Positions 27,542 through 35,694 of a stretch of 38,804 nt of DNA are shown piece after piece. The stretch covers positions 1 through 38,804 of the forward strand of contig SLAV01000080.1 of assembly GCA_007126655.1 (NCBI GenBank), given 5' to 3'. The notes beneath the pieces were generated by a model that was not told the DNA's origin, did not search any database, and saw only the letters and a list, made by a program, of their open reading frames with translations. The stretch comes from Haloferula sp. (lineage in GTDB: Bacteria > Verrucomicrobiota > Verrucomicrobiia > Verrucomicrobiales > Akkermansiaceae). Numbering within the stretch: position 1 is the first letter of the stretch; every line of letters starts with the position of its first letter. Position numbers and translations under genes: made by a program.

Positions 27542-28639
27542 TCAGCGCACGACGCGGGCGCCGCCGCCGGCGATTTGTTTTTCGACTTCCTTGCGGGTGG
27601 CCATGGACGTGTCGCCCGGGGTGGTGGAGGCGAGGGCGCCGTGGGCGGCTCCGTATTCGACGGCTTTTTCCGGGTCGTTGAATTCGAGGAATCCGAATTG
27701 CAGGCCGGAGGCGAAAGAATCGCCGCCGCCGACGCGGTCGAGGATTTCGAGTCCGTCGTATTTCCGGCTTTCGTGGAACCTGCCCTCGTGCCAGAGGATC
27801 GCGGACCAGTCGTTGACGGTGGCGGTAATCACGCCGCGCAGGGTGGTGGCGGCGACTTTGAAGTTGGGGAATTCCTTCACGGCGGTCTCGATCATCGCCT
27901 TGAATGCGTCGAGCTGGATGTTGGAGATATTGTGATCCACGCCCTCGACCTCGAAGCCGAGGGAGGCGGTGAAGTCTTCTTCGTTGCCGATCATGACATC
28001 GACGTATTTGGCGATCTCGCGGTTCACTTCGCGGGCCTTGTCGAGTCCGCCGATGGTTTTCCAGAGGGACGGACGGTAGTTGAGGTCGTAGGAGACGATG
28101 GTGCCGTGTTTGTTGGCGGCCTTGACGGCCTCGATGGTGAGTTCGGCGGTGCTTTCGGAGAGTGCGGCGTAGATGCCGCCGGTGTGGAACCAGCGTGCGC
28201 CGAGCTTGCCGAAAATGTGGTCCCAATCCACATCGCCGGGCTTGAGCTTGGAGGCGGCGGTGTTGCCGCGGTCCGGATTGCCGACCGCACCGCGGATGCC
28301 ATACCCGCGCTCGGTGAAGTTGAGGCCGTTGCGGACGGAGCGGCCGATGCCGTCGTCCTCGCGCCACTGGATGAAATCGGTGGCGACGCCGCCCTGCATG
28401 ATGAAGTCCTCGATCAGGTGGCCGACCTCGTTGTCGACGAAGGCGGTGACAACGGCGGTTTTCTGGCCGAAGCATTTGCGGAGTCCGCGCGAGGTATTGT
28501 ATTCGCCGCCACCTTCCCATGCGGCAAACCGGCGGGCGGTGCGGATGCGGCCTTCGCCGGGATCGAGGCGGAGCATCACTTCGCCGAGGGAAATTTGGTC
28601 AAATGCGCATTCGGAACGGGGTTTGATATCGAGGGCCAT
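27542..28639 (-). CDS. PfkB-family sugar kinase, likely 2-keto-3-deoxygluconate kinase
   Basis: A 365-residue ribokinase-fold enzyme. The N-terminal substrate region has GEVMLRL and the glycine-rich WEGGGEYNTSRGL (41-53), and the C-terminal signature DRVGGGDSFASG (301-312) contains the catalytic Asp307 and anion hole. The arrangement best fits KDG kinases, which phosphorylate 2-keto-3-deoxygluconate from uronate, alginate or pectin breakdown, but fructokinase or another sugar specificity is possible. It is the first gene of a minus-strand run ending in the alcohol dehydrogenase; the hairpin doublet lies between it and the PSD1 gene. It diverges from the ROK-family gene across a 432-base space. 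No Shine-Dalgarno is visible before the ATG at 28639. Confidence 0.83.
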   Translation of the reverse strand: MALDIKPRSECAFDQISLGEVMLRLDPGEGRIRTARRFAAWEGGGEYNTSRGLRKCFGQKTAVVTAFVDNEVGHLIEDFIMQGGVATDFIQWREDDGIGRSVRNGLNFTERGYGIRGAVGNPDRGNTAASKLKPGDVDWDHIFGKLGARWFHTGGIYAALSESTAELTIEAVKAANKHGTIVSYDLNYRPSLWKTIGGLDKAREVNREIAKYVDVMIGNEEDFTASLGFEVEGVDHNISNIQLDAFKAMIETAVKEFPNFKVAATTLRGVITATVNDWSAILWHEGRFHESRKYDGLEILDRVGGGDSFASGLQFGFLEFNDPEKAVEYGAAHGALASTTPGDTSMATRKEVEKQIAGGGARVVR

Positions 28640-29071
28640 GGGTCGGATTGGGTGTGGGTTGTGCGGGCTGAGGTGTATGACAGACCGCCGACCGATGCAA
28701 CGGCAATCGGATTCACGGACGACTTATAGCCATCCGCTGGATCACCCGTCTCCGCGACCAACCCGAATCCCTCCCCCGCGCCCGCAAATTCCTCAACAAA
28801 TCCACCTTCATCCCATGCCGGTTACGCCGAAGGCCCATACCGATTGGAATGATCCAATTCCCAACTTATGCAGCATGGCTTGAAGCGGGAAAGGCCCTCT
28901 ACCGGAGTGATTTCGGGCGTTGATTGGCGGTGTTACCCGCTTCTCGTCGTGGTCAAGCGGCCTTACTTGCTTTCGGTGCGGGTATTCCGGGATTCTCGTG
29001 ATCGGTTCTCCGGAAATTTGCATCGACTCGCCACAACCGATGGGACAAGCTTGTGGCATTCGCAAGTGCCC
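28640..29071. other. Divergent intergenic region, no gene recognised
   Basis: This 432-base space separates the divergent PfkB and ROK genes and should contain both promoters. On the minus strand a TATAAG hexamer about 85 bases before the kinase start is a weak -10 candidate. A plus-strand frame stays open from before 28726 to a TGA at 28921-28923 (with TRLRDQPESLPRARKFL inside), but it matches no family I know and has no clear start. I support no gene here. Confidence 0.4.
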
Positions 29072-30460
29072 ATGAGTTTACCGATCAAAGCCGCCTTCAA
29101 GCCGATCCTCGATCCCGGTTTCGTCCCCGCATCCCTCTGGAACAAGGCCTACCACGCCAAGGTGGCGAGGGACAGCCGCGCGCGGCAGGTGCATCTCGCA
29201 TTGTCGCGGCCGGACGGCATGACATTCCGCTGGTCCGGTGCGGTGCTGTCGCCGGGCGGCGCGAACGACAGACTGACGCTGCGCTACATCGAACGGCTGG
29301 TGAAGTTTCTTTTGTGGCAGAAGGGCGGCTCGCGGCTGGTGGTGGCCGGCGCGCCGGAGACCGCGGCGGCTCTGGCGAAGATCTACGCCGAGGACGGTGC
29401 GCGGCAATTTGATCGGGAGTTCATCGGAACGAGGATTTTCGGTGAGCCGGTGAGCGTGAAGCATGTGGATCGCACGGCGGAACTGCCGGAGGCGAACGAC
29501 GGTGCGATGACCCTTGGGCGCAATCTGGAGGGATGCCGCATCGGATTCGATCTCGGCGGCTCGGACCGGAAATGCGCGGCAGTCGTTGATGGACGCGTGG
29601 TTTTTTCCGAGGAGGTCGTCTGGGATCCGTATTTTCAAGCCGATCCGCAATACCACATCGAGGGCATCCACGACTCGCTCAAGCGCGCGGCCGCCCGGCT
29701 GCCGCGCGTGGACGCGATCGGCGGAAGTTCTGCGGGCGTTTATGTGAACAATGAGGTGCGGGCCGCCTCGCTGTTCCGCGGCGTGTCTCCCGAGGATTTC
29801 GAAACGCACATCCGGCGCCTGTTCCTGACGCTCCGGGAGCGCTGGGACAATGTGCCGTTCGAGGTGGTGAACGATGGCGAGGTGACCGCCCTTGCAGGCT
29901 CGATGAGCCTTGGAAAAAACCGGGTGCTCGGAGTGGCGATGGGCACTTCCGAGGCTGCGGGCTATGTGGACGGCGACGGGCACATCAGGCCATGGCTCAA
30001 CGAGCTTGCTTTCTCGCCGGTGGACTACCGGGAGGACGCGCCGGTGGACGAGTGGTCGGGTGATCGGGGTTGCGGCGCGCTGTATTTCTCGCAGCAGGCG
30101 GTTGCGCGGCTGGCACCGGCTGCGGGCTATGATTTCGGTGACATGCCTTTTCCCGAACAATTGGCGAAAGTGCAGGAGGCGATGGAGCAGGGTGACCCGC
30201 GCGCGGCGTCGATCTACGAGACCATCGGTTGCTACTTCGGCTACGCAATCGCGCATTACGCGGATTTCTATGAAATCGAAAACCTGCTGATCCTCGGGCG
30301 GGTGACATCCGGCGACGGCGGGCAGATGATCATTGACGAGGCGGAAACAGTCCTTGCGCGTGAGTTCCCGGACCTTCGAATCAAGTTGGTGGTGCCGGAC
30401 GAGAAGACCAAGCGCCACGGTCAGGCGGTGGCCGCCGCGAGCCTTCCGCCGGCATATTGA
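29072..30460 (+). CDS. ROK-family sugar kinase-like protein
   Basis: A 462-residue protein with an actin-like ATPase core of the ROK family, which covers glucokinases and sugar-responsive repressors. The phosphate-1 loop reads GFDLGGSDRKCAAV rather than GGTK; GGSSAGVYVNN and VVNDGEVTALAG follow, the Asp of the latter being the likely catalytic base. The usual zinc-binding CxCGxxGCxE cluster is degenerate (DRGCGALYFSQQ). About 150 extra residues precede the core, with no helix-turn-helix evident, so a kinase or sugar sensor without DNA binding is more likely than a NagC-type repressor. The ATG at 29072 is chosen as the first start with protein-like downstream sequence. It diverges from the PfkB kinase gene, suggesting shared sugar metabolism. 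Confidence 0.75.
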   Translation: MSLPIKAAFKPILDPGFVPASLWNKAYHAKVARDSRARQVHLALSRPDGMTFRWSGAVLSPGGANDRLTLRYIERLVKFLLWQKGGSRLVVAGAPETAAALAKIYAEDGARQFDREFIGTRIFGEPVSVKHVDRTAELPEANDGAMTLGRNLEGCRIGFDLGGSDRKCAAVVDGRVVFSEEVVWDPYFQADPQYHIEGIHDSLKRAAARLPRVDAIGGSSAGVYVNNEVRAASLFRGVSPEDFETHIRRLFLTLRERWDNVPFEVVNDGEVTALAGSMSLGKNRVLGVAMGTSEAAGYVDGDGHIRPWLNELAFSPVDYREDAPVDEWSGDRGCGALYFSQQAVARLAPAAGYDFGDMPFPEQLAKVQEAMEQGDPRAASIYETIGCYFGYAIAHYADFYEIENLLILGRVTSGDGGQMIIDEAETVLAREFPDLRIKLVVPDEKTKRHGQAVAAASLPPAY

Positions 30461-30743
30461 TCACATCCGGCTCAGCTTTGCCCGGTTGGTTCGCTTTGAT
30501 CAAGAACGCTGGGCCTGGGACACTGCCGATCAATGGCCACATGTTGTCCATGTATGCCTCATTCGTGGTCTCTCCTTCCGGAGATTGCCGCACCAAAACA
30601 AGACACTCAAAATCGGCGACCAGGATGAGAAGCAGCGCCAATGACGATACGATCCACATTGGACCCGAAGGCCGTAAAGACCAGTCAGAAGGATTTTGAG
30701 CAAATTCCCATGGCTGAGGGCCGGAGGAATCGACTGTCCCCAC
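30381..30743 (-). CDS. Hypothetical small membrane protein
   Basis: A possible 120-residue protein with one strong hydrophobic helix at about residues 30-50 (WIVSSLALLLILVADFECLV) and a polar C-terminal part. Its last 26 codons run antisense over the ROK gene, so the C-terminus would be shaped by that gene. Residues 1-95 have a plausible composition (several Trp, mixed polar residues) in sequence of lower GC content than the surroundings. I recognise no family. It overlaps another minus-strand frame (30685-30876) that could be its broken or coupled N-terminal part. A chance open frame is a real alternative. Confidence 0.3.
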   Translation of the reverse strand: MGTVDSSGPQPWEFAQNPSDWSLRPSGPMWIVSSLALLLILVADFECLVLVRQSPEGETTNEAYMDNMWPLIGSVPGPAFLIKANQPGKAEPDVINMPAEGSRRPPPDRGAWSSRPAPPT

Positions 30744-30876
30744 TCAGAAAATGTCTGTCGCGGTGGCCGAAGTCGATTGCACGGGCTAGATCTCCCATCA
30801 CGGGGTGGTGGCGTCCATCCAGGTCGCGCTTGACCGGCTCGTCCTCAGGATCACAGATCATGAAATGATATTGCAT
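30685..30876 (-). CDS. Hypothetical short reading frame upstream of small membrane protein
   Basis: A 63-codon frame starting at ATG 30876 (MQYHFMICDPEDEPVKRDL) and ending inside the start of the frame at 30381-30743, which it overlaps by 59 bases in a different phase. The text looks protein-like up to about HRDRHFLSGD, after which the other frame takes over with SSGPQPWEFAQNPSDW. A single gene with one frameshift would explain both. No family is recognised, and it may be fortuitous. Confidence 0.22.
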   Translation of the reverse strand: MQYHFMICDPEDEPVKRDLDGRHHPVMGDLARAIDFGHRDRHFLSGDSRFLRPSAMGICSKSF

Positions 30877-30904
30877 GATCTCAGGTCGTGTAACAACATT
30901 CCGC

Positions 30905-31399
30905 ATGGCAAGTAACGAATCCGGACACAGACTCCTTTGGGAAACCATTCAACGGCAGGAAAGCTATCCGATTTACCGCCTTACCTACCTGAGCAAGCCA
31001 ACCGAACCCTTCACTGACGCCGATTTTGATGACATCGAAAAAAAATCGATCAAGGCCAACAACGCACGCGACGTGACCGGCCTGCTTATCGTCCAGGATG
31101 AGCGCATTCTCCAGACACTCGAAGGACCAAAACAGAGTGTAATCGAGCTATACGCCAAGATCGAGGCCGATCCACGACACACAATCACCAAGGTGGTCTC
31201 CGAAGTCGAAGATGAGGAACGGCTGCTACTCACCTGGAGCATGGTGGTGCGCGGCACTTCCTGCATTCCACGCGAAGTGTTGGAACAATACTTGCGGATC
31301 TACGACGAAATGCAAAACGCCACCGAACCATACGAAATCACCATCGATCATATCGAACTCTTCAAAACCATCTCCGTTCTGGCCCCCCTGCCGACCTGA
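30905..31399 (+). CDS. BLUF-domain blue-light sensor
   Basis: A 164-residue protein that is essentially one BLUF domain, a flavin-binding blue-light receptor. Compared with AppA the key residues are present: Tyr28 (LTYLSKP), Asn52/Asn53 (KANNARDVTG), Gln70 (ILQTLEGP), Trp111 and Met113 (LTWSM). The EADPRH segment is also typical. The C-terminal 50 residues form a short tail with no output enzyme, so signalling is probably through a protein partner. The ATG at 30905 is used; an in-frame ATG at 30875 would add ten residues. The stop lies 9 bases before the dus start, so a shared transcript is likely. Photoactivity is inferred from conserved residues only. Confidence 0.8.
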   Translation: MASNESGHRLLWETIQRQESYPIYRLTYLSKPTEPFTDADFDDIEKKSIKANNARDVTGLLIVQDERILQTLEGPKQSVIELYAKIEADPRHTITKVVSEVEDEERLLLTWSMVVRGTSCIPREVLEQYLRIYDEMQNATEPYEITIDHIELFKTISVLAPLPT

Positions 31400-31408
31400 T
31401 ATTTTCAA

Positions 31409-32467
31409 ATGCTTTCCGCTTCCATCCACCGCCCCCCGTCCGATACCGACGCCGACATGCTGCCCTGGTTCACCCACAACGCCTTCCCCATCTACCTTGC
31501 CCCCATGGCCGGGGTAACCGACGTTGTGTTCCGTCGCATCTGCAAGGAAATGGGCGCGGACGTCATGGTTACCGAGTTCGTCTCCGCCGAGGGTATTCTC
31601 CAGCGCGACGACCGAACCCGCCGCTACACCGATTTTACTGACGGGCAGCGTCCCGTTGGTGTCCAGCTCTTTGGTGCGGATGGCAGGCGCATGGGCGAGG
31701 CCGCACTGAAAATCATCGATTGGAAACAACCCGACTTCATCGACATCAACTTCGGCTGCCCCGTCAACAAGGTCGTCGCCCGCAACGGCGGCTCATCGCT
31801 TCTCCGGGATTGCCCGCTCCTCGCCAGCGTTGCCTCGGGCGTGGTCGAAAAAGTCGGCGACCGCGTCCCCGTCACCGCGAAAATCCGCATCGGCTGGGAC
31901 CGGAATTCCATCAATGCCGTCGAGGTCGCCAAAACCCTCGTCGATTGCGGCATCCGGGCGATCACCGTCCACGGCCGCACCCGCGCCCAGGGATACGGCG
32001 GCGAGGCGGACTGGGACGTCATCGACGCAGTCGCCCGCGCCGTTTCCGTGCCCGTCGTCGGTAACGGTGACATCGCCACCGGGGCCGACATCGCCCGCCG
32101 CCGCCGCGAGACCGCCGTCTCCGGCGTCATGATCGGCCGCGCCGCCATGCGCAACCCATGGGTCTTCCGTGAGGCCAAGCACTACATCGCCACCGGCCAC
32201 ATCCTCCCCCCCGCTCCTCTGGAGGAACGCTGGGAACTTGTCCTGCGCCACTGTCGCCTCGCCATCGAGAGTGGCCGCTACGGTGGCGAGAATCACACAC
32301 TGACCGCCATGCGCTCACGCCTCATGGCATACTGTAAGGGTTTCCCTGGCGCGCGCGACCTTCGCCAGAAACTCTGCCAAGTCACTTCCCTTGACGATGT
32401 CCGCGAAATCGCTGACTGGTCCATGAATATGGAGCCGGCTGTCGGACTCGAACCGACGGCCTGCTGA
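31409..32467 (+). CDS. tRNA-dihydrouridine synthase
   Basis: A 352-residue FMN-dependent enzyme that reduces uridines in the tRNA D-loop. Motifs are YLAPMAGVTDVVFRR at the N-terminus of the TIM barrel, the catalytic-cysteine loop FGCPVNKVVARNGGSSLL, the HGRTRAQGYGG segment and GNGDIATGADI near the phosphate site. It is closest to the DusB-type group. ATG at 31409 is the first start; ATG at 31457 (MLPWFTHN) also fits the family N-terminus. The last 13 residues (MEPAVGLEPTAC) are not family sequence: they are antisense tRNA-Thr, because the stop lies inside that gene. It lies directly behind the BLUF gene. Confidence 0.9.
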   Translation: MLSASIHRPPSDTDADMLPWFTHNAFPIYLAPMAGVTDVVFRRICKEMGADVMVTEFVSAEGILQRDDRTRRYTDFTDGQRPVGVQLFGADGRRMGEAALKIIDWKQPDFIDINFGCPVNKVVARNGGSSLLRDCPLLASVASGVVEKVGDRVPVTAKIRIGWDRNSINAVEVAKTLVDCGIRAITVHGRTRAQGYGGEADWDVIDAVARAVSVPVVGNGDIATGADIARRRRETAVSGVMIGRAAMRNPWVFREAKHYIATGHILPPAPLEERWELVLRHCRLAIESGRYGGENHTLTAMRSRLMAYCKGFPGARDLRQKLCQVTSLDDVREIADWSMNMEPAVGLEPTAC

Positions 32468-32505
32468 TTACAAATCAGCTGCTCTACCAACTGAGCTAAG
32501 CCGGC
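32430..32505 (-). tRNA. tRNA-Thr (anticodon TGT)
   Basis: On the minus strand the sequence folds into a standard 76-base tRNA with acceptor arms GCCGGCT and AGCCGGC, a D-arm containing AGCTCAGTTGGTAGAGC, anticodon stem GCTGA/TCAGC with loop TTTGTAA (anticodon TGT, reading ACA), and a T-arm with GGTTCGAGTCC. The 3' CCA is encoded (32430-32432). It is convergent with the dihydrouridine synthase gene and overlaps its last 38 bases. Confidence 0.96.
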
Positions 32506-32867
32506 TGTTGTTGATTTAACATTGGTTTTGACGCTTCCTTATCGCCGGAAACTATCGGATGATCATGAGGAATGACGAGTTGTGACCTGCCGTGCATTCC
32601 CGTGCCTGCCAGTTTGGCGGCATGGCTACGTTTACCATGGTCGTTGAAAATCTCTTTCATCATTCGGGTGGCACGATCTACCTGCGGGGACGGGTGGCTG
32701 GCAAGCCAATTCGGGCGAAACTCCACGCGTTTCATGAATGTTCGGGAAAAGAAGGTTGCCGCTTCCGCGAAACGGATTCGCAAACGCTGTCGCCATGAGT
32801 CCCACGAAGGCCGGTGGGAATATCCTTGGCACGGCGGCGGCATTCGTTAGGTTTCCCGCAAACGCTC
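32506..32867. other. Intergenic region with one possible small gene
   Basis: This 362-base space between tRNA-Thr and the broken kinase gene should hold the tRNA promoter on the minus strand near its left end. Apart from the small plus-strand frame at 32622-32798 I see no RNA gene or repeat. Confidence 0.5.
32622..32798 (+). CDS. Hypothetical 58-residue protein, EF-Tu-domain-II-like barrel
   Basis: A short frame reading MATFTMVVENLFHHSGGTIY, then LRGRVAGKPIRAKLHAFHEC. The pattern VVExxFxxxGGTxxLRGRVxGKP resembles the start of the beta-barrel domain II of translation GTPases (VEDVFxIxGRGTVVTGRV). It is not long enough for the complete barrel and carries two cysteines. No Shine-Dalgarno is obvious; an in-frame ATG at 32592 would add ten residues. 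Similarity is by eye and weak; a chance frame is possible. Confidence 0.33.
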   Translation: MATFTMVVENLFHHSGGTIYLRGRVAGKPIRAKLHAFHECSGKEGCRFRETDSQTLSP

Positions 32868-35694
32868 ATGCTTCATCCGCTACATACGCGGGGAGTCCTC
32901 TCACAGGTGGCTTTCACGCTGGTTTGTTGTCTGATCCCGGCCTCATACTTGTCGGCATCCGACGCGCCATACGATGTGGGCGTGGCCTGGCACGGCGAAT
33001 CCAAAATGCCCGAGCGGCTGCTTTCCGGAATGCGGCAGGTCCTCGCCGAACAGGCACCCGGCATCCGTCTCGATATCCGGCCGGAATTGCCGGATATCGA
33101 AACCCTCGCGGAAACCATCCGCCATTTTGAATCCACCAAGGACGCCATGGTGGTGCTCCGCAGTGATGGGGCTGAGCTTCTCGGCCAGATGGGCGCGTCG
33201 ATCCCCGCGTTCATCGGAGGGGCCAGCGATCCGGTTGCGCTTGGTGCCGCCCGCGCGCTCAACGACCCGAAGCCCAACATATCGGGCGTCAGCTACCATG
33301 TCCACGCGCGAAAAAACTGGAGGTCTTCAAACAGGTCATCCCCGGTTTGCGCCACTATGTCCTGCTCCTTGAGGAAGGACACCCGGCCGCCGCCATCGAC
33401 GCGGCGGAAACCGACACCGGCGGACTCGACCTGACCGTGGATGCCGTCATGTGCCAGACGCTGGACGATGCTGTCGCCGCCATCCGGGCAGCTCCCGCGA
33501 ACGCCGCCATCATCCTCGGCTCGCAGGTCATGCTCACCGATCACGCCGCCCTCCTGGTGGAGGCTGCGGGCGACAGGCCGGTCTTCTCATTCACGGAAAT
33601 CGCCGTCGAGGCGGGCGCCCTGGCAAGCCTCGCCGCCGATGACGCCAAGCTCGGGCGCATGCTCGGCGCCATGCTGGTCGATCTGCTCATCCATCAGGTC
33701 CCGGTGGACCGCATGCCCATCCGTTCCGACCCCCAGCCCAGGCTGCGCCTCAACTACCGGGCGCTCGCACGCTTCCACGAGGAAGTGCCGGTCGCCATCC
33801 ACAGCCTCGCCGAAAACGAACGGCTCCTCGACAGCATCCTCAACAATGCGCCCGCCGGCATCGGCGTCGTGGAAAACCGCATCATCCTGCGCGTCAACGA
33901 TTACATCGCTTTCATGACCGGCTACCCGAAGGAGGAACTCATCGGCCGGGAAACCCGAATGCTCTACACCTCGGAGAAGGCCTATCAAAAGGCGGGGGCC
34001 GAAATCTACGGAAACCTCGCGCACAAGGGCCGGGGGCTTACCGAAACCACATGGCGCACCAGGGACGGATCCACCATCCACGTCGAGGTCTCCGTCGCCT
34101 TGCTCGACCCGGACGATCCGCAGGGCGCGGTCTCGGTCATCGTGCACGACATCACCGACCGCAAGCAGGCCGAGGCCGCGCTTGCCTCCCGCACGCGTCT
34201 CTTCCTTGCCTCCGCCGCCCTGCTCATTCTTCTGCTGCTCGCCCTCATCCACAAGCTCCGGTCGAACCTGGAGCAGCGCAAACGCATCTCCCGTTTCCAG
34301 GCATTGATCTCGGAAATCTCCGGCAGATTCGTCACCACCACGCCAAGCGGCTTCGACGCAAGCATCCGGGGCATGCTCGCGGTGCTCGGCCGGCACTTCG
34401 GGGTCGATTGCGCATCCCTGGTCCTGTGCTCCCCGGATTTCACCACCATCACCCAGACCCACGAGTGGTGTCGCCACGGAACCAGCCCGCAAAAGACACA
34501 CCCGCAAGCCCCCGCGCCGGACGCGGCACCCTGGTGGAGGGAACGCGTGTCCGCCGGAGAGGTCATCCACATGCCGGATGTGCGACAACTGCCGGATCAC
34601 GTACGGGCGGAAATGCAGGAACCGCCCGGCCGGGGCGTGCGGTCGCTGCTCATGGTGCCCGTCAAGGACGCCGAACGGATACGTGGGTTCATCAGGTTGG
34701 AGGCCGTGCAAAACCTCCGCCACTGGAGCGTCGACGAAATCAACCCCCTCGGGCTGATCGCCAACAGCACCGGCAACCTGCTGGTGAAAATCCGCAATGA
34801 ACAGGAACTGATCCGCGCCAGGAGAACCGCCGAGGACGCCACCCGCGCGAAATCGGAATTCCTCGCCAACATGAGCCACGAGATCCGCACGTCCCTCAAT
34901 GGCGTCATCGGCTTCACCGACCTGCTCAAGGACACGCCGCTCTCACCGGCCCAGGAGGAATACGTCGAAAATGCCAATGCCGCCGGCCGCACCCTGTTGA
35001 CCATCCTCAACGATATCCTCGATTTCTCCAAAATCGAGGCCGGCATGCTGCGGCTCGAAATGGTCGAAACCGACCTCGCCACCCTCGTCGAGGAGAGCAT
35101 GGATCTGGTCAAACACGCGGCCGACAAAAAGGGCGTGGAGCTGCTGCTGCAAATGGATCCCGGCATGCCGCAATCCCTCGTCACCGACCCCGTCCGCCTC
35201 AAGCAGATCCTCGTGAACCTGCTGGGCAATGCCGTCAAATTCACCAAAGAGGGCGAGGTCGAACTCACCGTCGCCTGCACCCCGCTCGACCTGCCCCGCG
35301 GCAAACTCGCGTTTTCCGTGCGCGATACCGGCATCGGCATCCCCGCGGCGCAGCAGGACCGGCTCTTCAAGGCGTTCTCTTGGTCGAGGCCGGCAACGGA
35401 GCCGAAGCGGTCGCGCGATTCCGCGCATCCTCGCCCGACCTCGTCCTCATGGATGTGCAGATGCCCGTGATGGATGGATTGGAGGCCACGCGACAGATCC
35501 GGGAACTCGAAAGGCAGGCTGGCGGGCACGTGCCGATCGTCGCCCTCACCGCGGGCGTCCTCCGCGAGGAAAAAGACAAATGCATCGCCGCTGGCATGGA
35601 CGACTTCCTCGGCAAGCCGGTCAACATGGAAAAACTCCGGCAGGCGCTCGAAGTCCACCTGCCGCGCCACACCCCCGCCACCAGCCCCGCGTAG
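32868..35694 (+). pseudogene. Broken hybrid sensor histidine kinase
   Basis: The pieces of one membrane hybrid kinase, split by two lesions. From the start: signal/anchor helix (VLSQVAFTLVCCLIPASYL), an ABC_sub_bind-type periplasmic domain (to about 33790), a PAS domain (33810-34170), one membrane helix ([16 protein letters not shown], about 34200-34250), a GAF domain (34290-34790), the His-box [12 protein letters not shown] near 34875, HATPase N and G1 boxes ([11 protein letters not shown]), and the C-terminal part of a receiver ([13 protein letters not shown], ending at 35694). A frame change occurs in the A6 run at 33311-33316. Near 35378 the ATP lid and the first third of the receiver are missing and the frame changes again. 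The kinase could not work as sequenced. Sequencing error could explain the first lesion but hardly the second. Confidence 0.82.
33311..33317 (+). other. Frame change at an A AAA AAC heptamer
   Basis: The upstream frame reads CGA AAA AAC TGG, and family-like sequence resumes one base back as AAA AAA CTG GAG ([13 protein letters not shown]). This is exactly what a lost A from a seven-A run, or a -1 slip on the heptamer A AAA AAC, would give. Because the gene has a second lesion downstream, loss of one base is the simpler reading. Confidence 0.7.

Noticed and set aside
27324-28520. Upstream in-frame extension of the second PSD1 protein
   Set aside because: It is antisense-phase shadow of the PfkB kinase; the lipoprotein signal starting at 27323 sets the real N-terminus.
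32431-32467. EPAVGLEPTAC as a conserved protein C-terminus
   Set aside because: This text is the standard translation of an antisense tRNA T-arm and anticodon arm; the tRNA folds perfectly.
32430-32505. tRNA-Thr as an integration site for a mobile island
   Set aside because: No integrase gene or direct repeat of the tRNA 3' end was found in the window.
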